Origin: Paenibacillus tengchongensis
Lineage (GTDB): Bacteria > Bacillota > Bacilli > Paenibacillales > Paenibacillaceae
Direction of reading: 5' to 3'
DNA length: 64,000 bases
Assembly: GCF_008973665.1 (NCBI RefSeq)
Contig: NZ_WACP01000002.1
Location: 1-64,000, forward strand
Of this stretch, positions 1-10,631 are shown one piece after another (the stretch's first letter is position 1; the number at the start of each line of letters is the position of its first letter). Under the pieces are notes generated by a model that worked only from the letters and a program-made list of their open reading frames with translations, made no database searches and was not told the origin of the DNA. Position numbers and translations under genes: made by a program.

Positions 1-90
1 AGCAAGCTCCCTCATCACTCCGCTCGACTTGCATGTATTAGGCACGCCGCCAGCGTTCGTCCTGAGCCAGGATCAAACTCTCCAATAAGG
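1..90 (-). rRNA. 16S ribosomal RNA, 5' end only
   Basis: The minus strand carries the conserved start of bacterial 16S rRNA: GAGTTTGATCCTGGCTCAG is followed by GACGAACGCTGGCGGCG and the CATGCAAGTCGAGCG segment that enters helix V1. Only about 90 nt are present; the rest lies beyond the left edge. The exact mature 5' end is placed near position 90 by homology and may be off by a few bases. The operon reads away from oriC downstream of gyrA, as the first rRNA operon does in Bacillus. Confidence 0.97.
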
Positions 91-314
91 TTTTTTCGAA
101 CGGCTACTTCACCCGAATCGCTTCGAGAAAATAACCATCCGAAAATCTATCGAATAAGCTGATAGCTCATTTTGAAACTGACGAGAATAAATTCTCATTT
201 GTGGAATCACTTTATTGAAACCAATGAGGTGAATTCCAATACTCACTCGTTGTTCAGTTTTCAAAGATCAACATTGTTGCGTTCGATCAATTTCTCATCA
301 CCAGCAACTCTTAT

Positions 315-343
315 ACTATATCATATCCAGCCGACCAATGCAA
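315..343 (-). promoter_or_regulatory. rRNA operon promoter P2 (proximal)
   Basis: On the minus strand a -35 TTGCAT (338-343) is separated by exactly 17 bp from a -10 TATAGT (315-320). It points at the 16S gene with a leader of roughly 220 nt. The arrangement resembles the second of the tandem sigma-A promoters of Bacillus rrn operons. Confidence 0.75.
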
Positions 344-399
344 GCTCTTTTTTAATTTCTTTTTCGAGCAACCATTTGATCTTTCTTGGCCGGAATTAG

Positions 400-428
400 A
401 ATATACCATGTTCATGGAGTTATTGCAA
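400..428 (-). promoter_or_regulatory. rRNA operon promoter P1 (distal)
   Basis: On the minus strand a -35 TTGCAA (423-428) and a -10 TATATT (400-405) are separated by 17 bp. It lies 85 bp upstream of the proximal promoter, a typical tandem P1/P2 distance in Firmicute rrn operons. The 91-518 interval holds these promoters and the rRNA leader; I see no gene in it. Confidence 0.7.
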
Positions 429-518
429 GTGTTTTTTTGAGATTATTATAGCCGTGCTTACCGGCGCACCTGAAAATTTGCAGTAAACCGGTAAACACGG
501 TTGATATCTCTACTTCAG

Positions 519-1619
519 CTATGCAATGATCTCTTGAATGTACAATTCCCGCTCCAGCATCAGATTTACTATTCTGCCCTCAACCTGCACCATTGGACGC
601 GTAGGGTTGCTGCGATCTGTAAATATGATCTCCCCATGACGGCCATCGCTTAGACGGATACGTGTTCCGTTGTATAGGTCTGTTGTCTTCTGAATAAACG
701 TCTGGACAATTACGGGGTCAAGCTTTCCAAAGCTCTCTTTCTGCAATTGTTCCAGCACCAAATAAGGCGACTGAGCACTTCTGTAAGCCTTCTTCAGGGT
801 CATGGCATGAAAGATATCAGCTACGGCGACAATCTTGGCATAGAAATGAATCTGGCTGCCTTCAAGACGCAGCGGATAGCCCGACCCATCAATTTTCTCG
901 TGATGCTGGAGCGCCGATAAGCGCACGCCCTCATTGATCGCCGTTACATTACGCAGCAATTGATAGCCGTAGGTTGTATGCCGGCGGACTTCCTCCAATT
1001 CAGCCGAAGACAACGGTGTAGGCTTATGTAATAGTCCTGAGTCCACTTTTACATTTCCGATATCATGAAGCAGACCGGCAAAGGCTGCCTGCATCCAATC
1101 CTTCTGAGGATGTCCGCACCATTGGGCAATTCTATATGAGGTTAAAGCCGATAGTACGGCATTGTGGTAATTATAGTCCTGATCTGATATTGCCCGGGGA
1201 GTAAATTTCAATACATGATAATCTTTCAGTTGGCTGAGTAAAGCCTCAAGCTGTCCCCTTAGTTCCAGGATAGGCAAAGGTGCCGCGGCAGCGGATTGGT
1301 AAACCTTCTTAATCATTACCAGCATTTTTTCATACTCGTCGTGAAGCGATGAGCTGTTCCTGGACAGCGCCGCTTCATTGATTGTGGCACCAGGCTTCAG
1401 CGGCGGCTGTTTTACTGCTACTTTTGCCGGTTCAGCTGGTTTGTTGTCTCCCTGGGCGCCTTCAATGTCAACCTGCTGAATTAAGAATGCCTGTAAAATT
1501 TCGATATCGCGCGGCAGAACTACCTTTCCTTTGGTGAACAACGTTCCGCCCAACGGGGTAACAACATCTTGAATAATTTTCGAGCCTAATTTGAGCTCTG
1601 CTACGGGTACACTTGGCAT
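519..1619 (-). CDS. HD-GYP domain protein (putative cyclic-di-GMP phosphodiesterase)
   Basis: The 366-residue protein has an N-terminal region resembling the small beta domain often found before HD-GYP modules (about 1-55) and a linker rich in Pro, Ala and Lys (55-90). An HD-GYP domain fills about 145-330. The metal-binding HD pair is at 185-186 (HDIGNVK) and the signature HHEKIDGSGYP at 239-249, both intact, so the protein is probably an active c-di-GMP hydrolase. No membrane segment is seen. The start is supported by a purine-rich site (AGAGGGG) 7 nt upstream. It lies downstream of gyrA but is separated from it by a terminator, so it is probably transcribed on its own. The substrate is inferred from the family. 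Confidence 0.85.
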   Translation of the reverse strand: MPSVPVAELKLGSKIIQDVVTPLGGTLFTKGKVVLPRDIEILQAFLIQQVDIEGAQGDNKPAEPAKVAVKQPPLKPGATINEAALSRNSSSLHDEYEKMLVMIKKVYQSAAAAPLPILELRGQLEALLSQLKDYHVLKFTPRAISDQDYNYHNAVLSALTSYRIAQWCGHPQKDWMQAAFAGLLHDIGNVKVDSGLLHKPTPLSSAELEEVRRHTTYGYQLLRNVTAINEGVRLSALQHHEKIDGSGYPLRLEGSQIHFYAKIVAVADIFHAMTLKKAYRSAQSPYLVLEQLQKESFGKLDPVIVQTFIQKTTDLYNGTRIRLSDGRHGEIIFTDRSNPTRPMVQVEGRIVNLMLERELYIQEIIA

Positions 1620-1765
1620 ACATTCAGCCCCTCTACTTCTGTGGAACGGTTCGGAAGAAATCTGTTTAGTTCAATACTTTAATTATAGTATGGAAGGCTA
1701 AATGCGACTAGATATCGCGGTGCCGTTGCAGAACTTTATTTTATCCAACATGGTTTAATTCTATA

Positions 1766-1803
1766 TAAAAAAGCACAAATTCCGCCTAAACGAAATCTGT
1801 GCT
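1766..1803 (-). terminator. rho-independent terminator of gyrA
   Basis: On the minus strand a 13-bp stem (AGCACAGATTTCG against CGGAATTTGTGCT, with two G-T pairs) has a 6-nt loop and is followed by a T run. It lies just downstream of the gyrA stop. Confidence 0.9.
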
Positions 1804-1814
1804 CTATGTCCTGC

Positions 1815-4367
1815 TTATTCCAACGTATCTTCTTCGCGATCCTCGCCTTGCGCTTCGGCCGCTTCCACGTTTGCCTCTGTTTCGGAACCGGAGTCCAGGC
1901 CGCCATCAGCGCCTGAAGTTTCCGCATTCTCATCCGGAAGCTCTTCCTCTTTGTCAGCGCGGCAAAGTGTGGCTACTGCGTCATCTTCACGGATGTTGAT
2001 CAGCTTCACGCCCTGCGCATAGCGTCCCATTGTTGAAATGCCGTCCATGCTGGTACGGATCAACGTTCCGCTTGTGGTAATGATCATCAGATCCTCATCG
2101 TCTTTGACGACCTTCAGCCCAACCACAAGACCGTTTTTCTCCGTGAGATTAATTGTCTTGATCCCCTTACCCCCGCGGGTCTGGGAACGGTAATCGGAAG
2201 CCGGAGTACGTTTTCCGTAACCTTTGGCGGTAACAATCAGTACGTCAAGATCCTTGTTCACGCAGTCCATACCGATGACATGATCATCGTCGTCCAGCGT
2301 AATGCCTTTAACCCCTGTTGCGCTGCGGCCCATTGAACGGACATCTGTCTCAGAGAACGTAATGGACATGCCCTTAGCCGTACCAATGATCAGGTTCTGC
2401 TCTCCATCAGTCAGCTTCACCTCAATCAGCGAATCTTCTTCACGCAAATGAATGGCAATCAGACCACCCTTGCGGATGTTGGAGTAGTCTTCAAGCGGGG
2501 TCTTCTTTACAATGCCTTCACGCGTTGCAAAGAACAGATATTTGTCGCTGTCCGCTTCCTCCACCTGAATGACGGCGCTGATCTTCTCGCCCTGCTCAAT
2601 TTGAATCAGGTTGATAATCGGCGTCCCCCGGGCAATCCGGCTGAGCTCCGGAATTTCATAGGCCTTAATCCGGTATACTTTGCCCTTGTCAGTGAAGAAC
2701 ATGAGGTAATTGTGGGAGTTGCTGACAAACAGATGCTCCACAAAGTCCTCATCCTTGGTATCCATTCCCATGACGCCGCGGCCGCCGCGCTTCTGGCTGC
2801 GGTACGTGCTCACCGGCAGACGCTTGATATACCCCGTATGCGTAATGGTAATGACCACTTCTTCACGCGGGATCAGATCCTCGTCGAGAATGCTCTCTTC
2901 GCCTACGGTAATTTCGGTGCGGCGTTCATCACCGTACTTGTCACGGATCTCCTGCAGCTCATTATTAATGATCTCCAGCACCAGGTGCTCGTTGGCCAGG
3001 ATTTCCTTGTATTCAGCAATCTTGCCCATCAGCTCATTATATTCATTCTCAATCTTCTCGCGTTCCAGTCCGGTTAGGCGCTGCATCCGCATATCGAGAA
3101 TAGCCTGAGCTTGCTCCAGGCTGAGACGGAAACGTTCCATCAACCCGTCACGTGCAATTTCTGTGGTGCGGGAAGCCCGGATCAGGGCGATCACTTCGTC
3201 CAGATTATCCAGCGCAATCCGCAGGCCTTCCAGAATATGAGCCCGCGCTTCCGCCTTCTTCAGATCGAAGATGGTCCGTCTGCGGATAACCTCAATCTGA
3301 TGCTGCAAGTAGTGGTACAGCATATCGCGCAGGTTGAGCACCTTCGGTTCATTGTTGACAATGGCCAGCATGTTAATCCCGAAGGTTGACTGCATCGCCG
3401 TATGCTTGTACAGATTATTCAGCAGTACACTTGGATTGACATCGCGCCGCATTTCAATGACGATGCGCATGCCGTTGCGGTCCGACTCATCGCGCAGATC
3501 CGTAATTCCCTCGATCCGCTTTTCCCGTACCAGCTCGGCAATTTTCTCAATCAGTCTGGCTTTATTAACCTGGTAAGGGAGCTCATGCACAATAATGCGC
3601 GCCTTGCCGTTATTGTCTTCAATGTCTGCTTTCGCACGCATCGTAACTGCGCCACGGCCCGTACGGTAGGCCTGACGGATGCCCTCACGACCAAGAATGT
3701 AGCCGGCCGTCGGGAAATCCGGTCCCTTGATATATTCCATCAATTCCATAGGTGTTATGTCGGGATTCTTGATCATCGCCTGTACACCCTCAATAACTTC
3801 ACCGAGGTTATGCGGCGGAATATTGGTGGCCATACCTACTGCAATCCCCGACACCCCATTGACGAGCAGGTTGGGGAAACGGGCCGGCAATACGGCAGGC
3901 TCATGTTCTTCACCGTCATAGTTAGGCACGAAATCGACGGTTTCTTTATTAAGATCGCGAAGCATTTCGCCGGCGATTTTGGACAAACGGGCTTCTGTGT
4001 AACGCATAGCTGCGGCCATATCACCGTCGATCGAACCGAAGTTTCCGTGTCCGTCTACAAGCATATAGCGCATCGAGAAATCCTGCGCCATCCGTACCAT
4101 CGTTTCATAAACAGCGGAATCTCCGTGAGGATGGTATTTACCGATAACCTCACCCACGATTCTTGCCGACTTCTTGTGAGGCTTATCCGAGAACATGCCT
4201 AATTCCGACATCGCAAACAGAATACGTCGGTGAACCGGCTTCATTCCGTCCCGCACATCCGGCAAAGCCCGGCTTACAATGATACTCATGGCGTAATCCA
4301 TAAAGGATTCGCGCATCTCCATACCAATGTCCCGGTCCTTAATTTGCGGGTTATTTTGTTCAGCCAT
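1815..4367 (-). CDS. gyrA: DNA gyrase subunit A
   Basis: An 850-residue GyrA. The breakage-reunion domain carries the catalytic tyrosine at 123 ([10 protein letters not shown]). The quinolone-determining region reads HGDSAVYE at 81-88, so Ser84 and Glu88 are the usual drug-sensitive residues. The GyrA box QKRGGRG near 517 and the repeated blades of the C-terminal DNA-wrapping domain follow. With GyrB it forms the A2B2 enzyme that introduces negative supercoils ahead of forks. The last 45 residues or so are a strongly acidic low-complexity tail; such tails occur on several GyrA proteins. A GGAGG site lies about 10 nt before the ATG. Unlike in B. subtilis, gyrA is not directly behind gyrB because a convergent gene intervenes, so it has its own promoter. 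Confidence 0.98.
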   Translation of the reverse strand: MAEQNNPQIKDRDIGMEMRESFMDYAMSIIVSRALPDVRDGMKPVHRRILFAMSELGMFSDKPHKKSARIVGEVIGKYHPHGDSAVYETMVRMAQDFSMRYMLVDGHGNFGSIDGDMAAAMRYTEARLSKIAGEMLRDLNKETVDFVPNYDGEEHEPAVLPARFPNLLVNGVSGIAVGMATNIPPHNLGEVIEGVQAMIKNPDITPMELMEYIKGPDFPTAGYILGREGIRQAYRTGRGAVTMRAKADIEDNNGKARIIVHELPYQVNKARLIEKIAELVREKRIEGITDLRDESDRNGMRIVIEMRRDVNPSVLLNNLYKHTAMQSTFGINMLAIVNNEPKVLNLRDMLYHYLQHQIEVIRRRTIFDLKKAEARAHILEGLRIALDNLDEVIALIRASRTTEIARDGLMERFRLSLEQAQAILDMRMQRLTGLEREKIENEYNELMGKIAEYKEILANEHLVLEIINNELQEIRDKYGDERRTEITVGEESILDEDLIPREEVVITITHTGYIKRLPVSTYRSQKRGGRGVMGMDTKDEDFVEHLFVSNSHNYLMFFTDKGKVYRIKAYEIPELSRIARGTPIINLIQIEQGEKISAVIQVEEADSDKYLFFATREGIVKKTPLEDYSNIRKGGLIAIHLREEDSLIEVKLTDGEQNLIIGTAKGMSITFSETDVRSMGRSATGVKGITLDDDDHVIGMDCVNKDLDVLIVTAKGYGKRTPASDYRSQTRGGKGIKTINLTEKNGLVVGLKVVKDDEDLMIITTSGTLIRTSMDGISTMGRYAQGVKLINIREDDAVATLCRADKEEELPDENAETSGADGGLDSGSETEANVEAAEAQGEDREEDTLE

Positions 4368-4409
4368 GAGTTGCTGGACCTCCTTCAGTTAAAAAAACCG
4401 CTACCCCTA

Positions 4410-4438
4410 ATTATATTACTTTCACAAAAACTGCACAA
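4410..4438 (-). promoter_or_regulatory. gyrA promoter
   Basis: On the minus strand TTGTGC (4433-4438), a 17-bp spacer and TATAAT (4410-4415) lie 43 bp upstream of the gyrA start, a good sigma-A match. In the rest of the 4368-4676 gap I see only a weaker minus-strand candidate (AGGACA, 17 bp, TATAAT at 4598-4603) and no gene. Confidence 0.75.
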
Positions 4439-4676
4439 TTAAACACGCTAGCTTTTGTGACTTCACTCGTATTTCTTTTTCGCCCGATAAGGATATACGC
4501 CCTCTCCGCCAAAACACACGGTACATAGACTATACAGACAAAAAGAGTAGCGATATGGCCCTGTTACAGTAATAAAGACGTAACCCCATATCCTAATATT
4601 ATACCATTGTTTAGCTAGCTTGTCCTGACATTTCAGCTTAGTATTAACAGCCCCGCAATAATGAAGGAGGTGCCTC

Positions 4677-5558
4677 ATGAAGATTCAACGGGTGTCCAGT
4701 AAATGGGCCAAAACCACAGTCATTCTGCAGAACCGCCTTCTGGCAGCCTACATTCCGGATACGCGAAAATACAGTCAGACATCCCTTCGGGAACTGCTTG
4801 AATTATACGAGACGGTATATATTAAGCCGGACCGCGGCACATACGGAATCGGCGTTATGCGGGTCCAGCGCCGCATGGTGAGCCTGGAGCCAAGCGGGCA
4901 GCAGAATCTTGTACACGCCGGTCAATCCGAAGGGTGTGAAGCATCGGAACGTATAGAACCGAAGCTCATGTATGTTCTGCGCTACGGGCTGGAAGCAGAG
5001 GCTTTCAATTCACTGGAAGAGCTGCATGCCGCAATTGTGCCCAAGCTGGGCAGGCGTACCTATCTCATTCAGCAAGGAATTGATTTGCTGCGCCATGAAG
5101 AACGGCCGTTTGATCTGCGGGTACTTACCCAGAAGAATCCGGAAGGAGCCTGGGAAACGACTGGAATGCTTGGCAGATTGGCTGCACCGCAAAAGATTGT
5201 TACGAACTACCACAACGGAGGGAGCATACATCAAGTAAAGACGCTGTTTAAACCACATATGAGTCCTCTGGAGATACACAATACCTTGCAGGAACTGAAA
5301 GCCTTGGGAATCAGGATCGGTGCCCAACTCGAAACGGCATATCCGGGCATCAAAGAAATCGGCCTTGATGTGGCACTGGATCAGCACCATGATCTGTGGC
5401 TGCTTGAGGTTAACACCCTCCCGGCAGTAATGATATTTAAAACGTTTCCGGACAAGAGGATTTACCGACGTATACACAGATATGCCGTAGCCTACGGACG
5501 TTTCCGTAAAACCCGCTCCTCCCCATCACGCAGCCGTAAGACTTACTCCAGACGTTAA
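4677..5558 (+). CDS. YheC/YheD family ATP-grasp protein
   Basis: A 293-residue ATP-grasp enzyme of the YheC/YheD family, which is associated with the endospore coat or cortex in Bacillus. The glycine-rich nucleotide-binding segment is KPDRGTYGIGV (50-60). RPFDLRVL (133-140) and the metal-binding strand WLLEVNT (241-247) complete the fold. The C-terminus is very basic (many Arg, Lys and Ser). It is shorter than typical YheC (about 360) and YheD (about 450) because the N-terminal domain is missing. A strong AAGGAGG site precedes the ATG by 6 nt. It stands head-on to replication between gyrA and gyrB, where B. subtilis has no gene. The ligase substrate is unknown. Confidence 0.85.
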   Translation: MKIQRVSSKWAKTTVILQNRLLAAYIPDTRKYSQTSLRELLELYETVYIKPDRGTYGIGVMRVQRRMVSLEPSGQQNLVHAGQSEGCEASERIEPKLMYVLRYGLEAEAFNSLEELHAAIVPKLGRRTYLIQQGIDLLRHEERPFDLRVLTQKNPEGAWETTGMLGRLAAPQKIVTNYHNGGSIHQVKTLFKPHMSPLEIHNTLQELKALGIRIGAQLETAYPGIKEIGLDVALDQHHDLWLLEVNTLPAVMIFKTFPDKRIYRRIHRYAVAYGRFRKTRSSPSRSRKTYSRR

Positions 5559-5567
5559 TTATACGCA

Positions 5568-5616
5568 AAAGAACCTCCGGCTCACTATTAGCAGAACATA
5601 GGAGCGGAGGTTCTTT
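5568..5616. terminator. bidirectional terminator between the YheC/YheD-type gene and gyrB
   Basis: AAAGAACCTCCGG (from 5568) pairs with a perfect complement ending at 5616. T runs flank the stem on both strands, so it can stop both convergent transcripts. Confidence 0.9.
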
Positions 5617-5641
5617 CTTCATGATAATAAAATCATATAAA

Positions 5642-7561
<1,920 letters not shown>

Positions 7562-7601
7562 CTACTTCTTTCTGATGATCTCTTGAGATACAAATCTTAA
7601 C

Positions 7602-7850
7602 TTATAATTCCAACAGCATTCTTGCTCTTTTCTGGAGAGTAGAGGAGGAAATGGGGGAATAATAGACCATATTCTTCGTGACGATGATGGATTTCGCTTC
7701 CTCATCGCCGATGCGTTCCAAACGTTTGTCCTGATGGGAATGAACCATAAACTGCTTAGATACCTTGGACGATTTCTCAATCGAGATATCAAAAATAGCA
7801 ATCAGCTCCGAGGACCGGATAACCTTCTCCCCGCCCAAATGAATATACAT
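7602..7850 (-). CDS. remB: extracellular matrix regulator RemB (DUF370)
   Basis: An 82-residue DUF370 protein starting MYIHLGGEKVI and ending in the family hallmark YYSPISSSTLQKRA. Its B. subtilis counterpart RemB (YaaB) occupies the same place between recF and gyrB and is linked to biofilm matrix gene control. I chose the ATG at 7850 because GGAGG lies 6 nt upstream. An upstream extension of 15 codons would overlap the end of recF and lacks a ribosome site. Being a RemA paralogue, it probably binds DNA as a multimer, but that is inference. Confidence 0.93.
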   Translation of the reverse strand: MYIHLGGEKVIRSSELIAIFDISIEKSSKVSKQFMVHSHQDKRLERIGDEEAKSIIVTKNMVYYSPISSSTLQKRARMLLEL

Positions 7851-7866
7851 GCTCTTCCTCCGCTCT

Positions 7867-8985
7867 CTAAATCTCCACTTGGCCACCCGTAACATGATAC
7901 AAATTCGAGCCTTTTAACTTATTTGTATTTAAGCCTTCCACACCGGTCGCGGTGATAAAGGTCTGGACTTTGCTTTGAAAGGTTTCGATCAGTTGTGTCT
8001 GCCGGAAAGGGTCCAGCTCCGAGAGCACATCGTCCAGCAGCAGCACGGGATACTCCCCGATCTCCTCATGGATCAGTTCAATCTCCGCCAGCTTCAGCGA
8101 TAGGGCGGTTGTGCGCTGCTGTCCCTGGGAACCGTAAACCTGCGCTTCCCTGCCATTGATAAAAAAGGACAGGTCATCCCGGTGGGGGCCCGTCAACGTC
8201 ATGCCGCGCCTGATTTCCTGTTCTCTCGTTTGTGATAACTTTAACATAAATTTGTCCAATAAGACAGCTTCATCTTCGGTATCACGGTCTCCAAAAGAAG
8301 GCACATAGTGTAGCTTCAGCTCTTCTCCGCCGCTGGTAATGCTGCGGTGAATATCTTCCGCCCACTTCTGCAGCTTCTTTATGAATTGTTTCCGCTTTTG
8401 GACAATTTTAACACCATGCTCCGCAAGTTGAATATCCCAGATCTCCAGCAGATCCTTGGCCGTACTCTCCTTGCCCCATAGCTGCTTCAGCAGATTTCCC
8501 CGCTGCAGAAGCACCTTCTGGTATTGCTGCAGATGAAACAGGTAGCTTGGCTGCACCTGTCCAATCTCCATATCAAGAAAGCGCCGCCGGATTCCGGGGG
8601 TGCCTTTAACAATCTCCAAATCCTCGGGAGCGAACATGACGACATTCAGCGAGCCGATAAATTCACTGAGCCGCCGCTGCTCCAGTCCGTTGATCTTAGC
8701 CTTCTTTCCCTGTGCGGACAGAATCAGCTCGAGCTTCAGATCCCCGTACTTCCGTTCCACTTCACAGGCGATATGTGCTGCTCCCGCCGGCGCATCGAAC
8801 GAAATTAACTCCCGGTCTTTCGAGGTGCGGTGACTCTTCGTCATGGCCAGAACGAACAGGGCCTCCATCAGGTTTGTTTTGCCCTGGGCGTTCTGACCGA
8901 GGATCAGGTTCACATCGCCCAGATTCTCCAGACGCAGCAGCCCGTAGTTCCGGTAATACTGCAATCCGATATTTTTAACAAACAC
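7867..8985 (-). CDS. recF: DNA replication and repair protein RecF
   Basis: A 372-residue SMC-like ATPase. It opens with MFVKNIGLQYYRNY and carries the Walker A motif GQNAQGKTN at 30-38, the signature region GSQGQQRTTALSLKLAE, and Walker B VLLLDDVLSELD. RecF loads RecA at gaps with RecO and RecR. The position between yaaA and remB is the conserved Firmicute arrangement, and the length is normal for the family. Confidence 0.97.
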   Translation of the reverse strand: MFVKNIGLQYYRNYGLLRLENLGDVNLILGQNAQGKTNLMEALFVLAMTKSHRTSKDRELISFDAPAGAAHIACEVERKYGDLKLELILSAQGKKAKINGLEQRRLSEFIGSLNVVMFAPEDLEIVKGTPGIRRRFLDMEIGQVQPSYLFHLQQYQKVLLQRGNLLKQLWGKESTAKDLLEIWDIQLAEHGVKIVQKRKQFIKKLQKWAEDIHRSITSGGEELKLHYVPSFGDRDTEDEAVLLDKFMLKLSQTREQEIRRGMTLTGPHRDDLSFFINGREAQVYGSQGQQRTTALSLKLAEIELIHEEIGEYPVLLLDDVLSELDPFRQTQLIETFQSKVQTFITATGVEGLNTNKLKGSNLYHVTGGQVEI

Positions 8986-9007
8986 GAGCCCTGCCTCCCA
9001 TAGCGGT

Positions 9008-9235
9008 CTACTCTTGTGCTCCTCCGCCTTCGACGGCGAAAGTGCCTTGGTCCTGAACCTCTATTGTATCACCTGGATACAGCTTTCGGCCACGCCGATC
9101 TTCCGGCTCCCCGTTTACACGCACCTGGCCTTCCTGCAGTAGCGCCTTGGCCATGCCGCCTGTGGATACGCAATCCGCGAGTTTCAGAAACTGGTCCAGC
9201 TTAATATATCCACTGTGGATAAGTATTTTTTTCAT
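9008..9235 (-). CDS. yaaA: S4-domain RNA-binding protein YaaA
   Basis: A 75-residue protein that is essentially one S4 RNA-binding domain: KLDQFLKLADCVSTGGMAKA, then QVRVNGEPEDRRGRKL and the strand containing DTIEV. B. subtilis YaaA sits in the same slot between dnaN and recF and has been linked to ribosome assembly. I start at the ATG at 9235, with GGAAAGGA 8 nt upstream, rather than at a GTG six codons earlier. Two perfect DnaA boxes flank the start region and are listed separately. Confidence 0.93.
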   Translation of the reverse strand: MKKILIHSGYIKLDQFLKLADCVSTGGMAKALLQEGQVRVNGEPEDRRGRKLYPGDTIEVQDQGTFAVEGGGAQE

Positions 9236-9265
9236 GACTATAATCCTTTCCACCGGTTATCCACA
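9214..9265. promoter_or_regulatory. pair of perfect DnaA boxes at the yaaA start
   Basis: A consensus DnaA 9-mer TTATCCACA lies on the plus strand at 9257-9265 and on the minus strand at 9214-9222, in inverted orientation 34 bp apart. One is inside the first codons of yaaA and one is just upstream of it. They lie more than 1 kb from the main origin clusters. Confidence 0.7.
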
Positions 9266-9290
9266 AGGCATTCAACGCCCGGGTGAGGTG

Positions 9291-10433
9291 TTAGTTGGTG
9301 GTGCGGTAAGGCAGAATAACATACAGGCTGCGGCTGTCATCGAGCGGCTTCAGAATGATCGGGCTCATCATCCCAGTGAAGGCGATCAGCAGCTGTTCGC
9401 TTTCCACCACTTTGAGGACATCCAGCATATATTTCGAGTTGAAAGAGATTTTGAGCGGTTCACCTTTAAAATCAATAACTTCCAGTTCTTCACGCACCTT
9501 GCCGAGCTCAGAGGAACTGGAGGAGATTTCTACATCGCCGTTCTCCAGCGTCTGCATCCGTACGATGTTCGTTTTCTCTTCACGGGACAAGAGGTAAGCG
9601 CGGTCAATGGAATCGGTCAGTTTTTTTGTATCCAAAGTCAGTTCTGTTTTGTAGGCTGTCGGAATAATTCTAGAAGTATCCGGATATACCCCGTCCAGAA
9701 TACGCGAATAAAACAGCACCTTGTCAAGTTTAAACAGAACCTGGTTATCGGCTACGACGATGTCCACGAGCATATTCTGATCGGGAATGATCTTGCTCAG
9801 CTCGTTCAGCGTCTTGCCGGCGATGACGACATTGCTGAAGTGAACATTCTCTGTACCTTCAAGGTTAGCCGCACGGGTGGCCAGGCGGTGACGGTCGGTG
9901 GCGGTAAACTTGAATTCATTGTCGTGCAGATTCCACAGGATGCCGGTCAGAATAGGCGTTGTTTCCTGGGTGGAGATCGAGAATGCGGTCTGCTTGATCA
10001 TATTCTTCAGCAGATCTCCAGGCAAAGAAATGGTATCGTTCTCTTCGATGTTTGGCAATACGGGGAATTCCTCCGGATCAAGACCGACGATCTGAATCTC
10101 GGTGGAGCCGGAAGAAATATAGGTTTGAAAGCCCTCTTTGACTTCCATCTGGATTTCTTTGGACGGCAGCTTCTTAATAATCTCAACGAAGAACTTGGCC
10201 GGAAGCACCACACTGCCGGGCTGGTCTACCTTGACAACGGTCTGGCTGTCATTCTCTGCAGGAATGAAGGACTGGATGGAGATATCCGTGTCGCTTGCAG
10301 TCAATGTTACGCCCTGGTAGCCGACCTCAAATTTGATGCCGGTGAGAATGGGGATGGTGGTTCTGCTGGAAATGGCCTTGGATACATGTCCTATGGCTTC
10401 GTTGAGTTCATTTTTAAGAATGCTGATTTTCAT
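9291..10433 (-). CDS. dnaN: DNA polymerase III sliding clamp (beta subunit)
   Basis: The 380-residue three-domain clamp begins MKISILKNELNEAIGHVSKAIS and ends LYVILPYRTTN, both typical of Firmicute DnaN. It forms a ring dimer that tethers polymerases and other replication proteins to DNA. An AGGAG site 7 nt before the ATG fixes the start. It follows dnaA by about 200 bp; that gap holds an origin element (see 10505-10617). Confidence 0.98.
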   Translation of the reverse strand: MKISILKNELNEAIGHVSKAISSRTTIPILTGIKFEVGYQGVTLTASDTDISIQSFIPAENDSQTVVKVDQPGSVVLPAKFFVEIIKKLPSKEIQMEVKEGFQTYISSGSTEIQIVGLDPEEFPVLPNIEENDTISLPGDLLKNMIKQTAFSISTQETTPILTGILWNLHDNEFKFTATDRHRLATRAANLEGTENVHFSNVVIAGKTLNELSKIIPDQNMLVDIVVADNQVLFKLDKVLFYSRILDGVYPDTSRIIPTAYKTELTLDTKKLTDSIDRAYLLSREEKTNIVRMQTLENGDVEISSSSSELGKVREELEVIDFKGEPLKISFNSKYMLDVLKVVESEQLLIAFTGMMSPIILKPLDDSRSLYVILPYRTTN

Positions 10434-10504
10434 GATTTCACTCCTAGCTGGAAAATTGGAAATGGTGGTGCTTGCTTAGTGTCTCTCCCGGCTACGCTTT
10501 AGAA

Positions 10505-10617
10505 GAAGAATTATTATAGTTATTTAATAGTATTAGTAGTAGGGGCGACGAATATGTGGATAACTGCCGGAAACGCATAAAATTAAGCCTACCCACATGT
10601 GTATAGTTTGTGTATAG
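10505..10617 (-). other. oriC: oriC, dnaA-dnaN part: DnaA boxes, DnaA-trio tract and AT-rich unwinding element
   Basis: Read on the minus strand from the dnaA stop, there are two CTATACACA boxes (10609-10617, 10598-10606) and one consensus TTATCCACA (10555-10563). A short GC-rich patch (GTCGCCCC) follows, then a CTACTACTA tract (10534-10542) that grades into AT-rich CTA/TTA-like triplets down to about 10505. This is the order described for the B. subtilis basal unwinding system: boxes, GC-rich patch, DnaA-trio, AT-rich region. The strand is probably opened here. The match to the trio pattern is by eye. Confidence 0.8.
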
Positions 10618-10631
10618 GCTTGTTATTCCCG

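Noticed and set aside
4463..4678. A 71-codon minus-strand frame between gyrA and the YheC/YheD-type gene
   Set aside because: It covers a promoter region and has no ribosome site or family resemblance.
9147..10502. A 451-codon open frame antisense to dnaN
   Set aside because: dnaN is unmistakable on the other strand; the antisense frame runs into both intergenic regions and has no ribosome site.
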